Positions 41,846-50,601 are shown, counted from the first letter of the stretch. The stretch is 64,000 bases of DNA from Clostridia bacterium (GCA_017466825.1 JAFTTJ010000018.1:22513-86512), one strand, 5' to 3'. Program-made: numbers and translations. The notes: generated from the sequence alone by a model not told the origin.

Positions 41846-43669
41846 ATGTTTTTACCCGTATCTTGGGAAGAAACCGAAGGCTATCTCGATTTCGTCTTGA
41901 TAGCGTCGGACGCCTACGTAGACCATCCTACTTACGGCCACGCCGTAATAGCAAGGGTTGTTGAAAGCCGTGGGTTTAAAATAGGCATAATTCCCCAACC
42001 TATAACCGACGACGAGTATAGGGTTTTACCCACCCCGAATATCGCCTACCTTGTAAGCGGTGGCGTCGTCGACTCTATGGTGAATAATTATACGGTTGCA
42101 AAAAACAAGCGAAAGGGGGACGTTTACAGTCCACCGTCAAAGCAAGGGCTACGCCCAGATAGACAGGTTACCGTCTACACAAAGACTTTAAAAAGGTTGT
42201 TCCCCGAAATCCCCGTAATAATCGGCGGTGTAGAAGCGAGTTTGCGCCGTTTTGCCCACTACGACTATTGGGCGGATACGGTTATGCAGTCAATTCTTAC
42301 CGAGAGCGGAGCGGATATGCTCATCTACGGCATGGGCGAAAGACCTGTTTGGGATATTTTAGAAAGACTTTCAAAACATATCCCCTTGCATAAGATAAAG
42401 GACGTAAGGGGTACTAGCGTTGTCATTGGCGGTGACGAAGTTGAGTCGTACCGTCAAAAAGGCGCGGTTATTATTCCGTCTTACGATGAAGTTCGCTCGG
42501 ACAAAATGAAGTACGCCAAGGCGTTTAGAGCGCAGGAGCGCAATACCGACGCAATCAACGCAGATATTCTTATACAAAAGCAAACGGATGGCAGATACGT
42601 TCTTCAAAACAAGCCCGCCTATCCGCTCACCGAGCAGGAAATGGACGAAGTTTATTCCCTTCCTTACGAGCGTACATGGCACCCAATGTACGATAAAGAA
42701 GGGGGCATAAAATCGATTGAAGAAGTTAAGTTTTCAGTAACTAGCCATAGGGGTTGCTATGGCAGTTGTTCCTTCTGTTCGATTAACTATCATCAAGGCA
42801 GGCGCATACAAAAGCGTAGCGATAAGTCGATTATCGACGAAATCACCCTTTTAACGAAGGATAAAGACTTCAAGGGTTACATAAACGATTTATCCGGCCC
42901 GTCGGCAAATTTTAGAGAGCCTGCGTGCGAAAAGCAACTTACCTTAGGCGTTTGTAAAGATAGGTACTGCATTGGCTATACGCCGTGCAAAAATCTTAAA
43001 GTAGACCACACGGGCTTTTTGGAACTTTTGAAAAAAGCAAGGGCAGTCCCCGGCGTTAAAAAAGTATTTATCCGTAGCGGAATAAGATACGATTACGTCG
43101 TTTACGACAAGACGAGCAACGTTTTAGAAGTCCTTTGCGCTCACCATATAAGCGGACAGTTAAAAGTTGCGCCCGAGCATATGAGCGACAGGGTTTTAAA
43201 GGCTATGAACAAGCCTTCGTTTGCGGTTTACAAGACCTTTGCGGACAAGTACAAGGCGATAAACGCGTCGATTGGCAAAAAGCAGTTTATAGTGCCTTAC
43301 CTTATATCTTCTCACCCCGAGAGCAGGGTGGAAGACGCCGTAAAACTTACCGAGTATTTAAAGAGTATTCACTATATGCCCGAGCAGGTGCAGGACTTTT
43401 ATCCTACCCCGTCTACAAGGGCAACGTGCATGTATTATACGGGTATAGATCCCGATACCTTACAAGAAGTTTACGTGCCTAAAGCCCCAAGGGAAAAGGC
43501 TATGCAAAGGGCGCTTTTGCAATATAGATTGCCAAAAAACGCCGAACTTATTAAAGAAGCCTATCGCTTATGCGGAAATAAGGGTGAAATTGATAAAAAA
43601 AGACCGATAGGTAAAGGAAAATCTTCAAATAAGGTTGCAAAAAATAAAAAATATGGTAAAATTAAATAA
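41846..43669 (+). CDS. ygiQ: YgiQ-family radical SAM protein, 607 aa
   Basis: The N-terminus (DFVLIASDAYVDHPTYGHAVIARVVESRGFKIGII) and GGVEASLRRFAHYDYWAD are typical of the UPF0313/YgiQ family. The radical SAM cluster is CYGSCSFCSINYHQGR (CxxxCxxC; Cys at about residues 305-312), with a second Cys set at EKQLTLGVCKDRYCIGYTPC. The end contains EQVQDFYPTPSTRATCMYYTG and a Lys-rich tail. It is a predicted modifying enzyme of unknown substrate. AGGAG site. Length of about 600-650 is normal. Confidence 0.93.
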   Translation: MFLPVSWEETEGYLDFVLIASDAYVDHPTYGHAVIARVVESRGFKIGIIPQPITDDEYRVLPTPNIAYLVSGGVVDSMVNNYTVAKNKRKGDVYSPPSKQGLRPDRQVTVYTKTLKRLFPEIPVIIGGVEASLRRFAHYDYWADTVMQSILTESGADMLIYGMGERPVWDILERLSKHIPLHKIKDVRGTSVVIGGDEVESYRQKGAVIIPSYDEVRSDKMKYAKAFRAQERNTDAINADILIQKQTDGRYVLQNKPAYPLTEQEMDEVYSLPYERTWHPMYDKEGGIKSIEEVKFSVTSHRGCYGSCSFCSINYHQGRRIQKRSDKSIIDEITLLTKDKDFKGYINDLSGPSANFREPACEKQLTLGVCKDRYCIGYTPCKNLKVDHTGFLELLKKARAVPGVKKVFIRSGIRYDYVVYDKTSNVLEVLCAHHISGQLKVAPEHMSDRVLKAMNKPSFAVYKTFADKYKAINASIGKKQFIVPYLISSHPESRVEDAVKLTEYLKSIHYMPEQVQDFYPTPSTRATCMYYTGIDPDTLQEVYVPKAPREKAMQRALLQYRLPKNAELIKEAYRLCGNKGEIDKKRPIGKGKSSNKVAKNKKYGKIK

Positions 43670-43735
43670 GTGGCGTTTTAATCGCCCCTTAACGGATACC
43701 TTTAGGTAAGCCGAATATCTTGCGGAGAAATTGCT

Positions 43736-44191
43736 ATGAAATGTATGTATTGCGGTCATAACGACAGCAAGGTTATTGACTCTCGCCCGTCGGACGACGG
43801 AACGGCAATTCGCCGTCGTAGAGAGTGCTCTAATTGCGGAAAGAGATTTACCACTTACGAAACGATTGAAACAACCCCCATCTTGGTAATCAAGGCAAAC
43901 GGCAACCGTCAAGCCTTTGACGCAAACAAACTCAAAAACGGCATAATCAAATCTTGCGAAAAACGCCCCGTGCCAATGTGGAAAATCGACGAACTTGTCG
44001 AAAATATCCAAAAGAGCATTTATAATTCGTTAGAGCAAGAAATTTCGTCTAAAAAACTCGGCGAAATGGTTATGGAAGGATTAAAGGAAATAGACGAAGT
44101 CGCCTACGTTCGCTTTGCGTCCGTATATCGCTCGTTTAAAGATATTTCAACCTTTATGAAGGAACTTAAAAAATTACAAAAAAAGGACTAA
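43736..44191 (+). CDS. nrdR: NrdR transcriptional repressor, 151 aa
   Basis: A zinc ribbon ([40 protein letters not shown]) is followed by an ATP-cone ([30 protein letters not shown]). NrdR senses ATP/dATP and represses ribonucleotide reductase genes. Length matches the family. It has a GGAGAAA site nine bases before ATG and is followed 11 bp later by a lipoprotein gene. Confidence 0.95.
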   Translation: MKCMYCGHNDSKVIDSRPSDDGTAIRRRRECSNCGKRFTTYETIETTPILVIKANGNRQAFDANKLKNGIIKSCEKRPVPMWKIDELVENIQKSIYNSLEQEISSKKLGEMVMEGLKEIDEVAYVRFASVYRSFKDISTFMKELKKLQKKD

Positions 44192-44202
44192 GGTAAAATT
44201 TG

Positions 44203-44859
44203 ATGAAAAAGTTATTCAGTTTAATTTTATGTGTGATTATGGCTTTTTCGGCGCTTGCAATTAGCGGTTGCGCCGATAACTCGGTTGGTAAGGCGTGGGA
44301 AGTAAAGCCCATTACTTACGACGGTGAAAACGGCGACGCCGTTTTGCAAAGAGTTGGTTTTTCGGTTACGAGAAAGAGCGCAAATCTTGCTTACATTTGG
44401 ATAAACGTAGAGTCGATTAAGGGCAACTCGGTTGAAATCGCTTTCCAAAAGTATACCGTTGTTACTAGCGACGGCGGTAAGGCGGAAATGAGCCCCACGA
44501 CCGGCACTATTTTAGGCGGTGACGAAAGAATTATCACCGCAGAACAGGTAAGGGAAGCGAACTCTTCGTCAAAGGGTTGGATAAAGGTAAACGCTACGGC
44601 TTGGGACAAATCTTACACCACGGTTTTGATGTCGCTCGAAGGCAATATCGTTATAAGAGAAGTCGTTTTCGTCGATATGGACGGCAAGCGTTTAGACGCA
44701 ACTATCGACAAAGCTAACGTAATGATAGAGTTTGAATCGGGCAGAAGACTTCAAAAGACTTTTACTGCAGCCGAACTCTCTACTATAACCGACGCTAAAT
44801 ACGGTCTTCCGACCGCGCTCGTTGACAGTCAAGAGTCTTTTGACGGCAAAGACGCGTAA
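44203..44859 (+). CDS. lipoprotein of unknown function, 218 aa
   Basis: ATG 44203 is preferred over a TTG three bases before. A lipoprotein signal peptide is clear: MKKLFSLILCVIMAFSALAISGCADNS, with the lipobox ISGC. The mature part is a beta-rich globular domain (YIWINVESIKGNSVEIAFQKYTVVTSDGGKAEM; then WIKVNATAWDKS). It resembles no family I can name. It follows nrdR by 11 bp and a hairpin-array element starts 14 bp after its stop. It is probably anchored to the outer face of the membrane. Confidence 0.8.
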   Translation: MKKLFSLILCVIMAFSALAISGCADNSVGKAWEVKPITYDGENGDAVLQRVGFSVTRKSANLAYIWINVESIKGNSVEIAFQKYTVVTSDGGKAEMSPTTGTILGGDERIITAEQVREANSSSKGWIKVNATAWDKSYTTVLMSLEGNIVIREVVFVDMDGKRLDATIDKANVMIEFESGRRLQKTFTAAELSTITDAKYGLPTALVDSQESFDGKDA

Positions 44860-44872
44860 ATCAAACGAAAAT

Positions 44873-45225
44873 AAAAATCCTAGACGAAAATAGCAATAGA
44901 CATAGGGATATAAATTCAAAATAAAAGTGTAGCCCACTATACTTCGCAAAAAGCGAAATATGGTGGGCTTTTCTTATCCACAAAAATTAAAGATTTAAGT
45001 TATATTTTTAGCCTTGTGGCTAAAAGTGATATGCAAGTATCTTGCGTTATATTTTGACCTGTGGTCAAAGTTATATTATATTTGCCTATCTTTCACTACA
45101 AGTGAAAATATCACTTTGCGTTAGCAAAATATCACGCCGAAGGCATATCACTTGCCGTTAGGCAAATATAGTTGTGGCGTAACGATAAATCCCTATCGCT
45201 ACGCCACTAAAAGTCTAGGATTTTT
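44873..45225. mobile_element. 353-bp hairpin array bounded by inverted repeats (MITE-like)
   Basis: The ends are AAAAATCCTAGAC (44873-44885) and its exact reverse complement GTCTAGGATTTTT (45213-45225). Inside lie about ten short hairpins in a row: AGCCCAC.../...GTGGGCT (about 44932-44970), TAGCC/GGCTA, TTGACC/GGTCAA, TTTCACT/AGTGAAA, TTGC/GCAA, GCC/GGC, TGCC/GGCA and GGCGTA-type pairs, mostly separated by ATATCAC or TTATAT. No coding frame is seen. The hallmarks fit a small non-autonomous element or structured repeat; no target-site duplication is obvious. Confidence 0.6.
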
Positions 45226-45262
45226 TGTTTCTCTTTTTAAAATCGTAACTAATATTTGGGTT

Positions 45263-46081
45263 TTAAACTACGGATAAAACCGCGCCACCGTAGGTGGAAT
45301 TGATAAAGTTTTTAATCGTTTCAGAAAGTAAAACTTCTTTTAAAGCGAGTATTTTAGGCAAGTTTTCGTTGCCTTTTTTAACTACTAATATATTTGCGTA
45401 AAGGCTTGCCGCGTCGCCGTCTGCCGATTCTACCGCAAGCGCCGAATCGATTGAAATATTAGCGGAAAGGGCGTAATTGCCGTTGATTATGCCGAGTTGA
45501 CCTTTTTGCAAAGACGAAGAAACGAGCCTTGCTTCCATTGAAGTGATCTCGTTGCCGTTGTCGCTTACGATATCGCTTAAAGTGAGATTGACGTTGGGGT
45601 CTGCGTCTTCGGGCAAGGTGATAAACCCTTCTTGAGCGAGAAGAAAAAGTGCTCTCGTAAGGTTTGAGCCGTCGTTGGGAATTTTAATCGTCCAGCCCGT
45701 TTTCTTAGACGAAAACTCGCCGGCGGAAACGTCTTTGCCGTAGATTGCGAAAGGCTCGTAATGCACTTTGCAAACCGCCACGAGCGAGTCGTCGTTTTTA
45801 GCGTTAAAACTGTTTAAAAAGGGAGTGTGTTGGAAATAGTTTGCGTCCACGCTACCGTCTTTTAAAGCAATGTTCGGCACGTTGTAATCGGAAACCTTTC
45901 TAATTTCAAGGTCGTAGCCCTTTTCTTTAAGCAAGGGTTTACATTGTTCTAAAATTTCAGCGTGGGGGGTAGGGCTTGCGCTAACTACTATGGCGTTGGG
46001 GTTTTCACCGCAGTTTACCGCGCTTAAAACGCAGGTTAACGAAAGTACTGTAACGAGTAAAATTTTAACTAATTTTTTCAT
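45263..46081 (-). CDS. metQ: methionine ABC transporter substrate-binding lipoprotein (MetQ/NlpA), 272 aa
   Basis: A lipoprotein signal peptide ending in CVLSAVNCGENPN precedes the NlpA domain: VVSASPTPHAEILEQCKPLLKEKGYDLEIRKVSDYNVPNIALKDGSVDANYFQHTPFL, then IPNDGSNLTRALFLLAQEGFI. It captures methionine outside the membrane for MetNI. It is the third gene of the T-box-controlled metNIQ operon and starts 40 bp after metI, with AGGAGAAAA before ATG 46081. Confidence 0.93.
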   Translation of the reverse strand: MKKLVKILLVTVLSLTCVLSAVNCGENPNAIVVSASPTPHAEILEQCKPLLKEKGYDLEIRKVSDYNVPNIALKDGSVDANYFQHTPFLNSFNAKNDDSLVAVCKVHYEPFAIYGKDVSAGEFSSKKTGWTIKIPNDGSNLTRALFLLAQEGFITLPEDADPNVNLTLSDIVSDNGNEITSMEARLVSSSLQKGQLGIINGNYALSANISIDSALAVESADGDAASLYANILVVKKGNENLPKILALKEVLLSETIKNFINSTYGGAVLSVV

Positions 46082-46121
46082 CTGATTTTCTCCTAAATAT
46101 GTAAATAACGGGCTTATAGCC

Positions 46122-46838
46122 TTATTTTTTTGAAATTCGTTTGTCCAAAATATTTGCGAGTTTCATGCCCAAAACCTGCACGAGTTGAACTATTATTACC
46201 ATGAATAATACGCAAGTCCAAATTATTGCCCAATCTGAGTTGACGTAGCCTTCGTTAAAGGCGAGAGCGCCGAGCCCCGTTCCGCCTATTGCGTACGACA
46301 TTGCCGTATAGCCGAAAACGGTAACCGTTGAAATCACACCGCCGACTATAAGCGACGGCAAGGATTCGGGTAAAATGACCTTATACACTATTTGCCAAGT
46401 GTTAGCGCCCATTGATTTAGCCGCTTCAAGCACACCGCCGTTTACTTCTTTTGCTGAAGATTCGACCATTCTTGCAACATACGGCGCGGACGCGATAACA
46501 AGCATTAAAATCATTGCCGGGTTGCCCGTCGAGTCGCTCAAAATAAAAGAAGCAAGAGGCATTAGTGCAAGCATTAAAATTAAAAAGGGAATACTTCTAA
46601 AAACGTTTACTATTATACCTAAAACCGTGTTGAGCCACTTAATAGGATATATTCCGCTTTCGTCCGTAACCGTCAAAATTATGCCGAGAGGAAGCCCTAT
46701 CACGTAGGCGAGAAGGACGGAAATAACCGTCATGTAAATGGTTTCAAAAGACGAAATAAAAATGGTGAAATCTTGAAAAAGGGCAATTAAATCTTGACTG
46801 AAAAAAGAGTTTGAAGATAATAAATTTAAAAATCCCAT
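46122..46838 (-). CDS. metI: methionine ABC transporter permease MetI, 238 aa
   Basis: Five or six membrane segments and the permease coupling motif EAAKSMGANTWQIVYKVILPESLPSLIVG (EAA---G---------I-LP). The N-terminal ETIYMTVISVLLAYVIGLPLGIIL helix is also typical. Its ATG overlaps the metN stop codon (TAATG), indicating coupled translation, with AAGGAG upstream. It forms the channel of the MetNIQ importer. Length is slightly above the usual ~220 residues owing to a longer N-terminus. Confidence 0.93.
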   Translation of the reverse strand: MGFLNLLSSNSFFSQDLIALFQDFTIFISSFETIYMTVISVLLAYVIGLPLGIILTVTDESGIYPIKWLNTVLGIIVNVFRSIPFLILMLALMPLASFILSDSTGNPAMILMLVIASAPYVARMVESSAKEVNGGVLEAAKSMGANTWQIVYKVILPESLPSLIVGGVISTVTVFGYTAMSYAIGGTGLGALAFNEGYVNSDWAIIWTCVLFMVIIVQLVQVLGMKLANILDKRISKK

Positions 46839-47830
46839 TATAATTGCTCCTTGTAGTTTATTCCGTTTTGGTCCAAGTATTTTACCACTTTGTCAAATTC
46901 GGCTTGTCCGCCCGCAACGGTTATAACCATGTGGCCGTAAGGTCTGCCGTCGTAGTTTTTAGTGTCGGCGTACAAGATGTTGACGGCAACGCCAAGGTCT
47001 TTTGCGAGCGCCGAAATAAGCGGTCGGTCGGTCAATTCGCCGTTAAAGACTAATCTCAGTTGCCTATCCCCCGTCTTATGAGCGGTATAGCGGATAAGGT
47101 CGGGTATTATGAGTTGTTTTGCAATGTCCGATTTAGGATCGGCAAACACTTCCGAAACCCTACCGTTTTCAACGATATTAGAGTGGTCAATAACGGCAAC
47201 TTTAGTACAAATCTTTTCAATAACCTTCATTTCGTGGGTGATTATTATCACCGTTACGCCTAAAGTTTTGTTTATTTCCTTTAAAAGGTCTAAAATAGAT
47301 TCGGTCGTTTGTGGGTCGAGAGCCGAAGTCGCTTCGTCGCAGAGCAGGTACTTAGGACTAGTTGCAAGCGCCCTTGCAATGGCAACCCTTTGCTTTTGTC
47401 CGCCCGACAGTTGCGACGGGTAAGCCTTTGCCTTGTCTTCAAGTTTGACGATTTTTAAAAGACTTGCTATGCGCTCGTCTTGTTCTTCCCGTTTAACCTT
47501 TGCTATTTCAAGCGGAAAACGGACGTTGTCTTCTACCGTGCGCTGGTCTAAAAGGTTGAACTGCTGAAATATCATGCCGATATTACGGCGAATTTCCAAA
47601 AGCCTTGCCCTTTTTACCTTAGTAAGGTCTTCTCCGTCGATAATTACGTTACCGCTCGTCGGTTTTTCAAGAAGGTTTATACATCTAACCAGCGTAGATT
47701 TGCCAGCGCCCGAAAGCCCTATTATGCCGTAAATATCTCCGTCTTCTACTGTAAGGTTAACCCCTTTTAGAGCGGTTACCGCCCCCGATTTTGACGGATA
47801 AGTTTTTTCAAGATTTACAAGTTGAATCAT
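46838..47830 (-). CDS. metN: methionine ABC transporter ATPase MetN, 330 aa
   Basis: The ABC domain has GLSGAGKSTLVRCINLL (Walker A), LSGGQKQRVAIARALA (signature), LLCDEATSALDPQTTESIL (Walker B) and IIITHEM (H-loop). A C-terminal NIL/ACT-like domain follows (residues about 250-330, RLVFNGELTDRPLISALAKDLGVAVNILYADTKNYDG), the methionine-sensing regulatory domain of MetN. It is the first gene of metNIQ and follows a Met T-box leader by about 100 bp. TAGGAG site before ATG 47830. Confidence 0.95.
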   Translation of the reverse strand: MIQLVNLEKTYPSKSGAVTALKGVNLTVEDGDIYGIIGLSGAGKSTLVRCINLLEKPTSGNVIIDGEDLTKVKRARLLEIRRNIGMIFQQFNLLDQRTVEDNVRFPLEIAKVKREEQDERIASLLKIVKLEDKAKAYPSQLSGGQKQRVAIARALATSPKYLLCDEATSALDPQTTESILDLLKEINKTLGVTVIIITHEMKVIEKICTKVAVIDHSNIVENGRVSEVFADPKSDIAKQLIIPDLIRYTAHKTGDRQLRLVFNGELTDRPLISALAKDLGVAVNILYADTKNYDGRPYGHMVITVAGGQAEFDKVVKYLDQNGINYKEQL

Positions 47831-47934
47831 AAAACTCCTAAATTTTGCTATTTATCATTATATTAAAACGCTAGGTCTTAGCACGGCTAAAACGGCGCGG
47901 TTGTAGAGCAAAGACAAACGCTATGACGAAAAAT

Positions 47935-48220
47935 AAAAAAGTCCTTACGGGAAAACCCGTAAGGACGATTATGCTAACCGTGTTACCACCTTACTTCGCC
48001 TTTATTTCGCAATAAAGACCTTATCGAGTACGCAAGCCAAGACTTTTAATACCCTATCGCTATTTCGGGCGAAACCCGTTGCTCTCTAAATATCGAAAGC
48101 ACCGCTCCAAGACCATGTTCGGCAAGATTCCTTTTACCCCTTTCACCAAACGGGGCTTCTCTGTGCAAGTAGGCTTGCTTACTCTTCTTTTCGTCGCGTT
48201 TATCATTAAGTTACGTTAGC
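47935..48220 (-). promoter_or_regulatory. T-box leader (methionine) controlling metNIQ
   Basis: On the minus strand the T-box motif AAGGTGGTAACACGG (about 47978-47992) precedes a strong terminator GTCCTTACGGG / CCCGTAAGGAC (47941-47966) followed by TTTTTTAT. Stem I spans about 48080-48215, with AGTA-type bulge elements and the distal loop near GGTGAAAGGGG. The specifier is read as ATG followed by G (in GAACATGGTC, near 48112-48122), giving tRNA-Met. Uncharged tRNA-Met would stabilise the antiterminator and switch on metNIQ. The specifier placement is by eye. Confidence 0.9.
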
Positions 48221-48375
48221 ATTGTACACTATAAAGTGCGTAATGTCAAACGTTTTTAGTAAAAATTTTTCTTTTTTTATAGTCAAATTCCGTCAAAGGT
48301 TATTAAAAACTGCCCAATTACGTAATATATAATATAATATGCAAACCAAGGCTTTGGTTAAAAAAAGGAGAAAAT

Positions 48376-49308
48376 ATGCAAAATAATAAGGCGGTAGCCC
48401 TTTTAAAGGAAATCGAAAAAGGCTTTTCGCAAGCCGAAGTCAGGGGCGTTGCTAGGCTAGAAAAGGGCAATCTGTCCATTTCAATAATAAATTTACAAAT
48501 TGCGACGGACTGCGAGTATTACGTTTTTTACGACGGCTGCGCCTTTTTGCTAAAATCGCCTAGCGGTGGCGATTTTACGCTAGAACACGGCTTAAAAAAC
48601 GATTGCGGAATAAGCCTATTGAAAAAACGTGGCGACGAAATAACGACGGTGGCGCACGGCAAATTTTCTCAAAACGGAAAAGACGAAGAGGAGATTTTGC
48701 TAGATGCGAAAAAATTTTTTAAAATCGAAAGTCTTTCGGGCGAGAAGGCGTTGCCAATTTTTCAAGCGCAAGAATACGACGACGAAGCGCTTGCAACCGA
48801 AAACTATTACGGATTCGATATAGAAAACGAAGAAGGCGGTGAAGAGTTTGAAGACTTGTTTGATAGCGCAAGCAATGATGGTGGCGAGCCTTTCGGCAAC
48901 CGAGAAAAGGAAGAAAAAAGAGAAAAGGGCGACTCTTGCGAAAATGCAATTAGTGAAGATGATGGGCAAAACGACGGCGGGCAAAACGATTACTATTTTA
49001 AAATAAAAAGCCGATTAAACGACTTATTTAAGGACTTTCCGCCCCAAACACAACTTTCAAACATGGTAAAAAATAGCCGTTGGGCAAAGATTGAGAGCGG
49101 TGAAAAGCACTACGTTGTCGGCGTCGTTTATGAGCGCGGTTTAGCAAAATATATATGTTACGGCTTGCCGGGCAATTTTTTAAAAGAACCCGAAAGTTTA
49201 AACGGGTACTCGTCCTTTATTCCCCTTTCGCCCTTTGACGTAAAGGGTAGCGGATATTGGGTAATGTTTCAAGACGCCGAAAACGGAAAACGCATTGCGA
49301 AAGGTTGA
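48376..49308 (+). CDS. hypothetical two-domain protein with acidic linker, 310 aa
   Basis: Residues 1-125 form a compact beta-rich domain (KAVALLKEIEKGFSQAEVRGVARLEKGNLSISIINLQ, then YYVFYDGCAFLLKSPSGGDFTLEH). Residues about 140-205 are a disordered acidic Glu/Asp/Asn/Gly linker. The last ~100 residues are a second domain (KSRLNDLFKDFPPQTQLSNMVKNSRWAKIESGEKHYVVGVVYERGLAKYICYGLPGNF ... YWVMFQDAENG). I do not recognise either domain; the layout recalls single-copy hypothetical proteins of gut Clostridia. The start has an AAAGGAG site. Confidence 0.7.
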   Translation: MQNNKAVALLKEIEKGFSQAEVRGVARLEKGNLSISIINLQIATDCEYYVFYDGCAFLLKSPSGGDFTLEHGLKNDCGISLLKKRGDEITTVAHGKFSQNGKDEEEILLDAKKFFKIESLSGEKALPIFQAQEYDDEALATENYYGFDIENEEGGEEFEDLFDSASNDGGEPFGNREKEEKREKGDSCENAISEDDGQNDGGQNDYYFKIKSRLNDLFKDFPPQTQLSNMVKNSRWAKIESGEKHYVVGVVYERGLAKYICYGLPGNFLKEPESLNGYSSFIPLSPFDVKGSGYWVMFQDAENGKRIAKG

Positions 49309-49333
49309 TAAAATTTTTCTTTCGTGATATAAT
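49305..49333 (+). promoter_or_regulatory. promoter placed directly on the start codon (leaderless type)
   Basis: TTGATA (49305-49310) overlaps the preceding stop codon; 17-bp spacer; TATAAT (49328-49333). Transcription would start at about 49340, the A of the ATG of the 86-aa gene. Confidence 0.6.
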
Positions 49334-49339
49334 AAGAGT

Positions 49340-49600
49340 ATGGTTAAACTTTGGATAAAACTTATAAAAGAAGACAAGATTATAAAAGACGTCGTAGTTG
49401 ACAAGCCCGACGATTTTGACTACGCAAATTTTTCGGAATACCTAACCGAAGGGCTTTTCACTTTAGATGAGCCGACGCCCGTCGTCATAAAAAACCATAT
49501 TTTTGACTTTGCAAAGTTTCACGTGGTACGTTTTCGCCCGTCGGACTTCGTCGAGTCGGTAGACTTCGACTATATGTGGGTGGAAAATTTGGATAGATAA
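49340..49600 (+). CDS. small acidic protein, 86 aa, probably leaderless
   Basis: MVKLWIKLIKEDKIIKDVVVDKPDDFDYANFSEYLTEGLFTLDEPTPVV is a short beta-rich acidic protein ending in FRPSDFVESVDFDYMWVENLDR. The promoter TATAAT lies only six bases before the ATG and no ribosome site is present, so the mRNA is likely leaderless. I do not recognise it; similar small proteins in gut Clostridia are unassigned. Gene order with the following DUF378-like gene may not mean co-function. Confidence 0.65.
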   Translation: MVKLWIKLIKEDKIIKDVVVDKPDDFDYANFSEYLTEGLFTLDEPTPVVIKNHIFDFAKFHVVRFRPSDFVESVDFDYMWVENLDR

Positions 49601-49657
49601 AAGGTTTTGAGTATAAAATCCCAAAGGTTGGCAATAATTGCTAAAAAGGGGTGAAAT

Positions 49658-49879
49658 ATGCGAATAACCGTCTTATTGACCAACTTTCTTGCTTTTTTAG
49701 GCGGGATAGATTTTTTAATTTCAGGGCTTTTTGGCGTAAACTTATCAGGCATAATACTCGGCGTGGGCAGTTTTTGGCAACGCCTTTATTTTTGTCTAGT
49801 GGGCGCGTCCGCCTTATTTTTCGTCGCGGTAATTTTAATTTATTCCCCCTTAAAGGCATGGTTAAAACGCAAACCTTAA
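49658..49879 (+). CDS. DUF378-like small membrane protein, 73 aa
   Basis: Two membrane segments with NFLAFLGGIDFLISGLFGVNLSGIILGVGSFWQRLYFCLVGASALFFV resemble DUF378 (two helices around a conserved G-x-N/D-W/F-G-L motif). Length fits. The start ATG 49658 has an AAAAAGGGGTGA site. Two other frames of the same stretch are open by chance but have no such pattern. Confidence 0.7.
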   Translation: MRITVLLTNFLAFLGGIDFLISGLFGVNLSGIILGVGSFWQRLYFCLVGASALFFVAVILIYSPLKAWLKRKP

Positions 49880-49909
49880 ACTAAAAGCGCAAAATTTACC
49901 CTAAAACGG

Positions 49910-49938
49910 TTGCCAAAATCAAATAAAAAGTGTAATAT
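49910..49938 (+). promoter_or_regulatory. queT promoter
   Basis: TTGCCA (49910-49915), 17-bp spacer, TAATAT (49933-49938). The predicted transcript begins at about 49945, just where the candidate riboswitch hairpin starts. Confidence 0.55.
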
Positions 49939-49945
49939 CTTAAAA

Positions 49946-49984
49946 GAAGGTTTTCGGAAAACACTTCAGTAAAAAAACCGAGGT
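49946..49984 (+). promoter_or_regulatory. candidate preQ1-type riboswitch upstream of queT
   Basis: GAAG (49946-49949) pairs with CTTC (49964-49967), enclosing GTTTT/AAAAC around loop CGG (49955-49957). An A-rich tail (AGTAAAAAAA) leads to CCG (49978-49980), which can pair with the CGG loop as a pseudoknot and overlaps the start of the ribosome site GAGG (49980-49983). Hairpin, A-rich tail, pseudoknot at the ribosome site and QueT downstream are all class I preQ1 traits, but the loop sequence does not match the consensus closely. Confidence 0.42.
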
Positions 49985-49989
49985 AACAA

Positions 49990-50508
49990 ATGAACAAGTT
50001 TACAACTTCAAAAATTTGCAGAGCAGGCATAATTGCGAGCGTCTATTTCGTACTTACTTACTTTTTACAAGCGATAGCGTTCGGTCCTATTCAGGCTAGA
50101 ATATCGGAAGCCCTTTCAATTCTTCCGCTATTTTTCCCCGAAGCGGTGCCTGCGCTTTTTATTGGCTGTTTTTTAGCCAACTGTTTTTCGGGTTTTCTCG
50201 TTTTCGACTTGACGTTAGGGACTTTCGCAACCCTTTCTTCGGCGATTTTTACCTATTTTATAGGTAAGTGGATAAAAAACAAGCACTTGCGCTTTATAGT
50301 TGGGGTTATTCCCCCTATCGTTATCAACGCCCTTTTAGTACCGCTCGTAATATATCTCGGCGGTGGGCTAGAAGTGGCTTATTGGGTGGAAGTCGCTTTA
50401 ATCGGCGGTGGGCAAGCCGTGTCGATTATTCCCTTTGGCGGACTTTTGTACTACGCCTTGGCTAAAATCAAAGAGAAAAACCCAAACTCTTCACTCTTTA
50501 AAGAGTGA
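49990..50508 (+). CDS. queT: QueT-family queuosine-precursor transporter, 172 aa
   Basis: Five membrane helices with the family stretch AFGPIQARISEALSILPLFFPEAVPALFIGCFLANCFSG and the later GGGQAVSIIPFGGLLYYAL. It is thought to be the S-component of an ECF importer for preQ0/preQ1 or queuine; the ECF energy module is not in this window. A preQ1-type leader upstream fits. ATG 49990 with GAGG site at seven bases. Confidence 0.88.
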   Translation: MNKFTTSKICRAGIIASVYFVLTYFLQAIAFGPIQARISEALSILPLFFPEAVPALFIGCFLANCFSGFLVFDLTLGTFATLSSAIFTYFIGKWIKNKHLRFIVGVIPPIVINALLVPLVIYLGGGLEVAYWVEVALIGGGQAVSIIPFGGLLYYALAKIKEKNPNSSLFKE

Positions 50509-50601
50509 TTTGGAGCAAAAACTTTTCTTAAAAGCGTGGCGTTTGGTTTTTTCGTTGACAACGATAAGTATTTGTGTTAATATTATAAAGAATAATATTA
50601 T

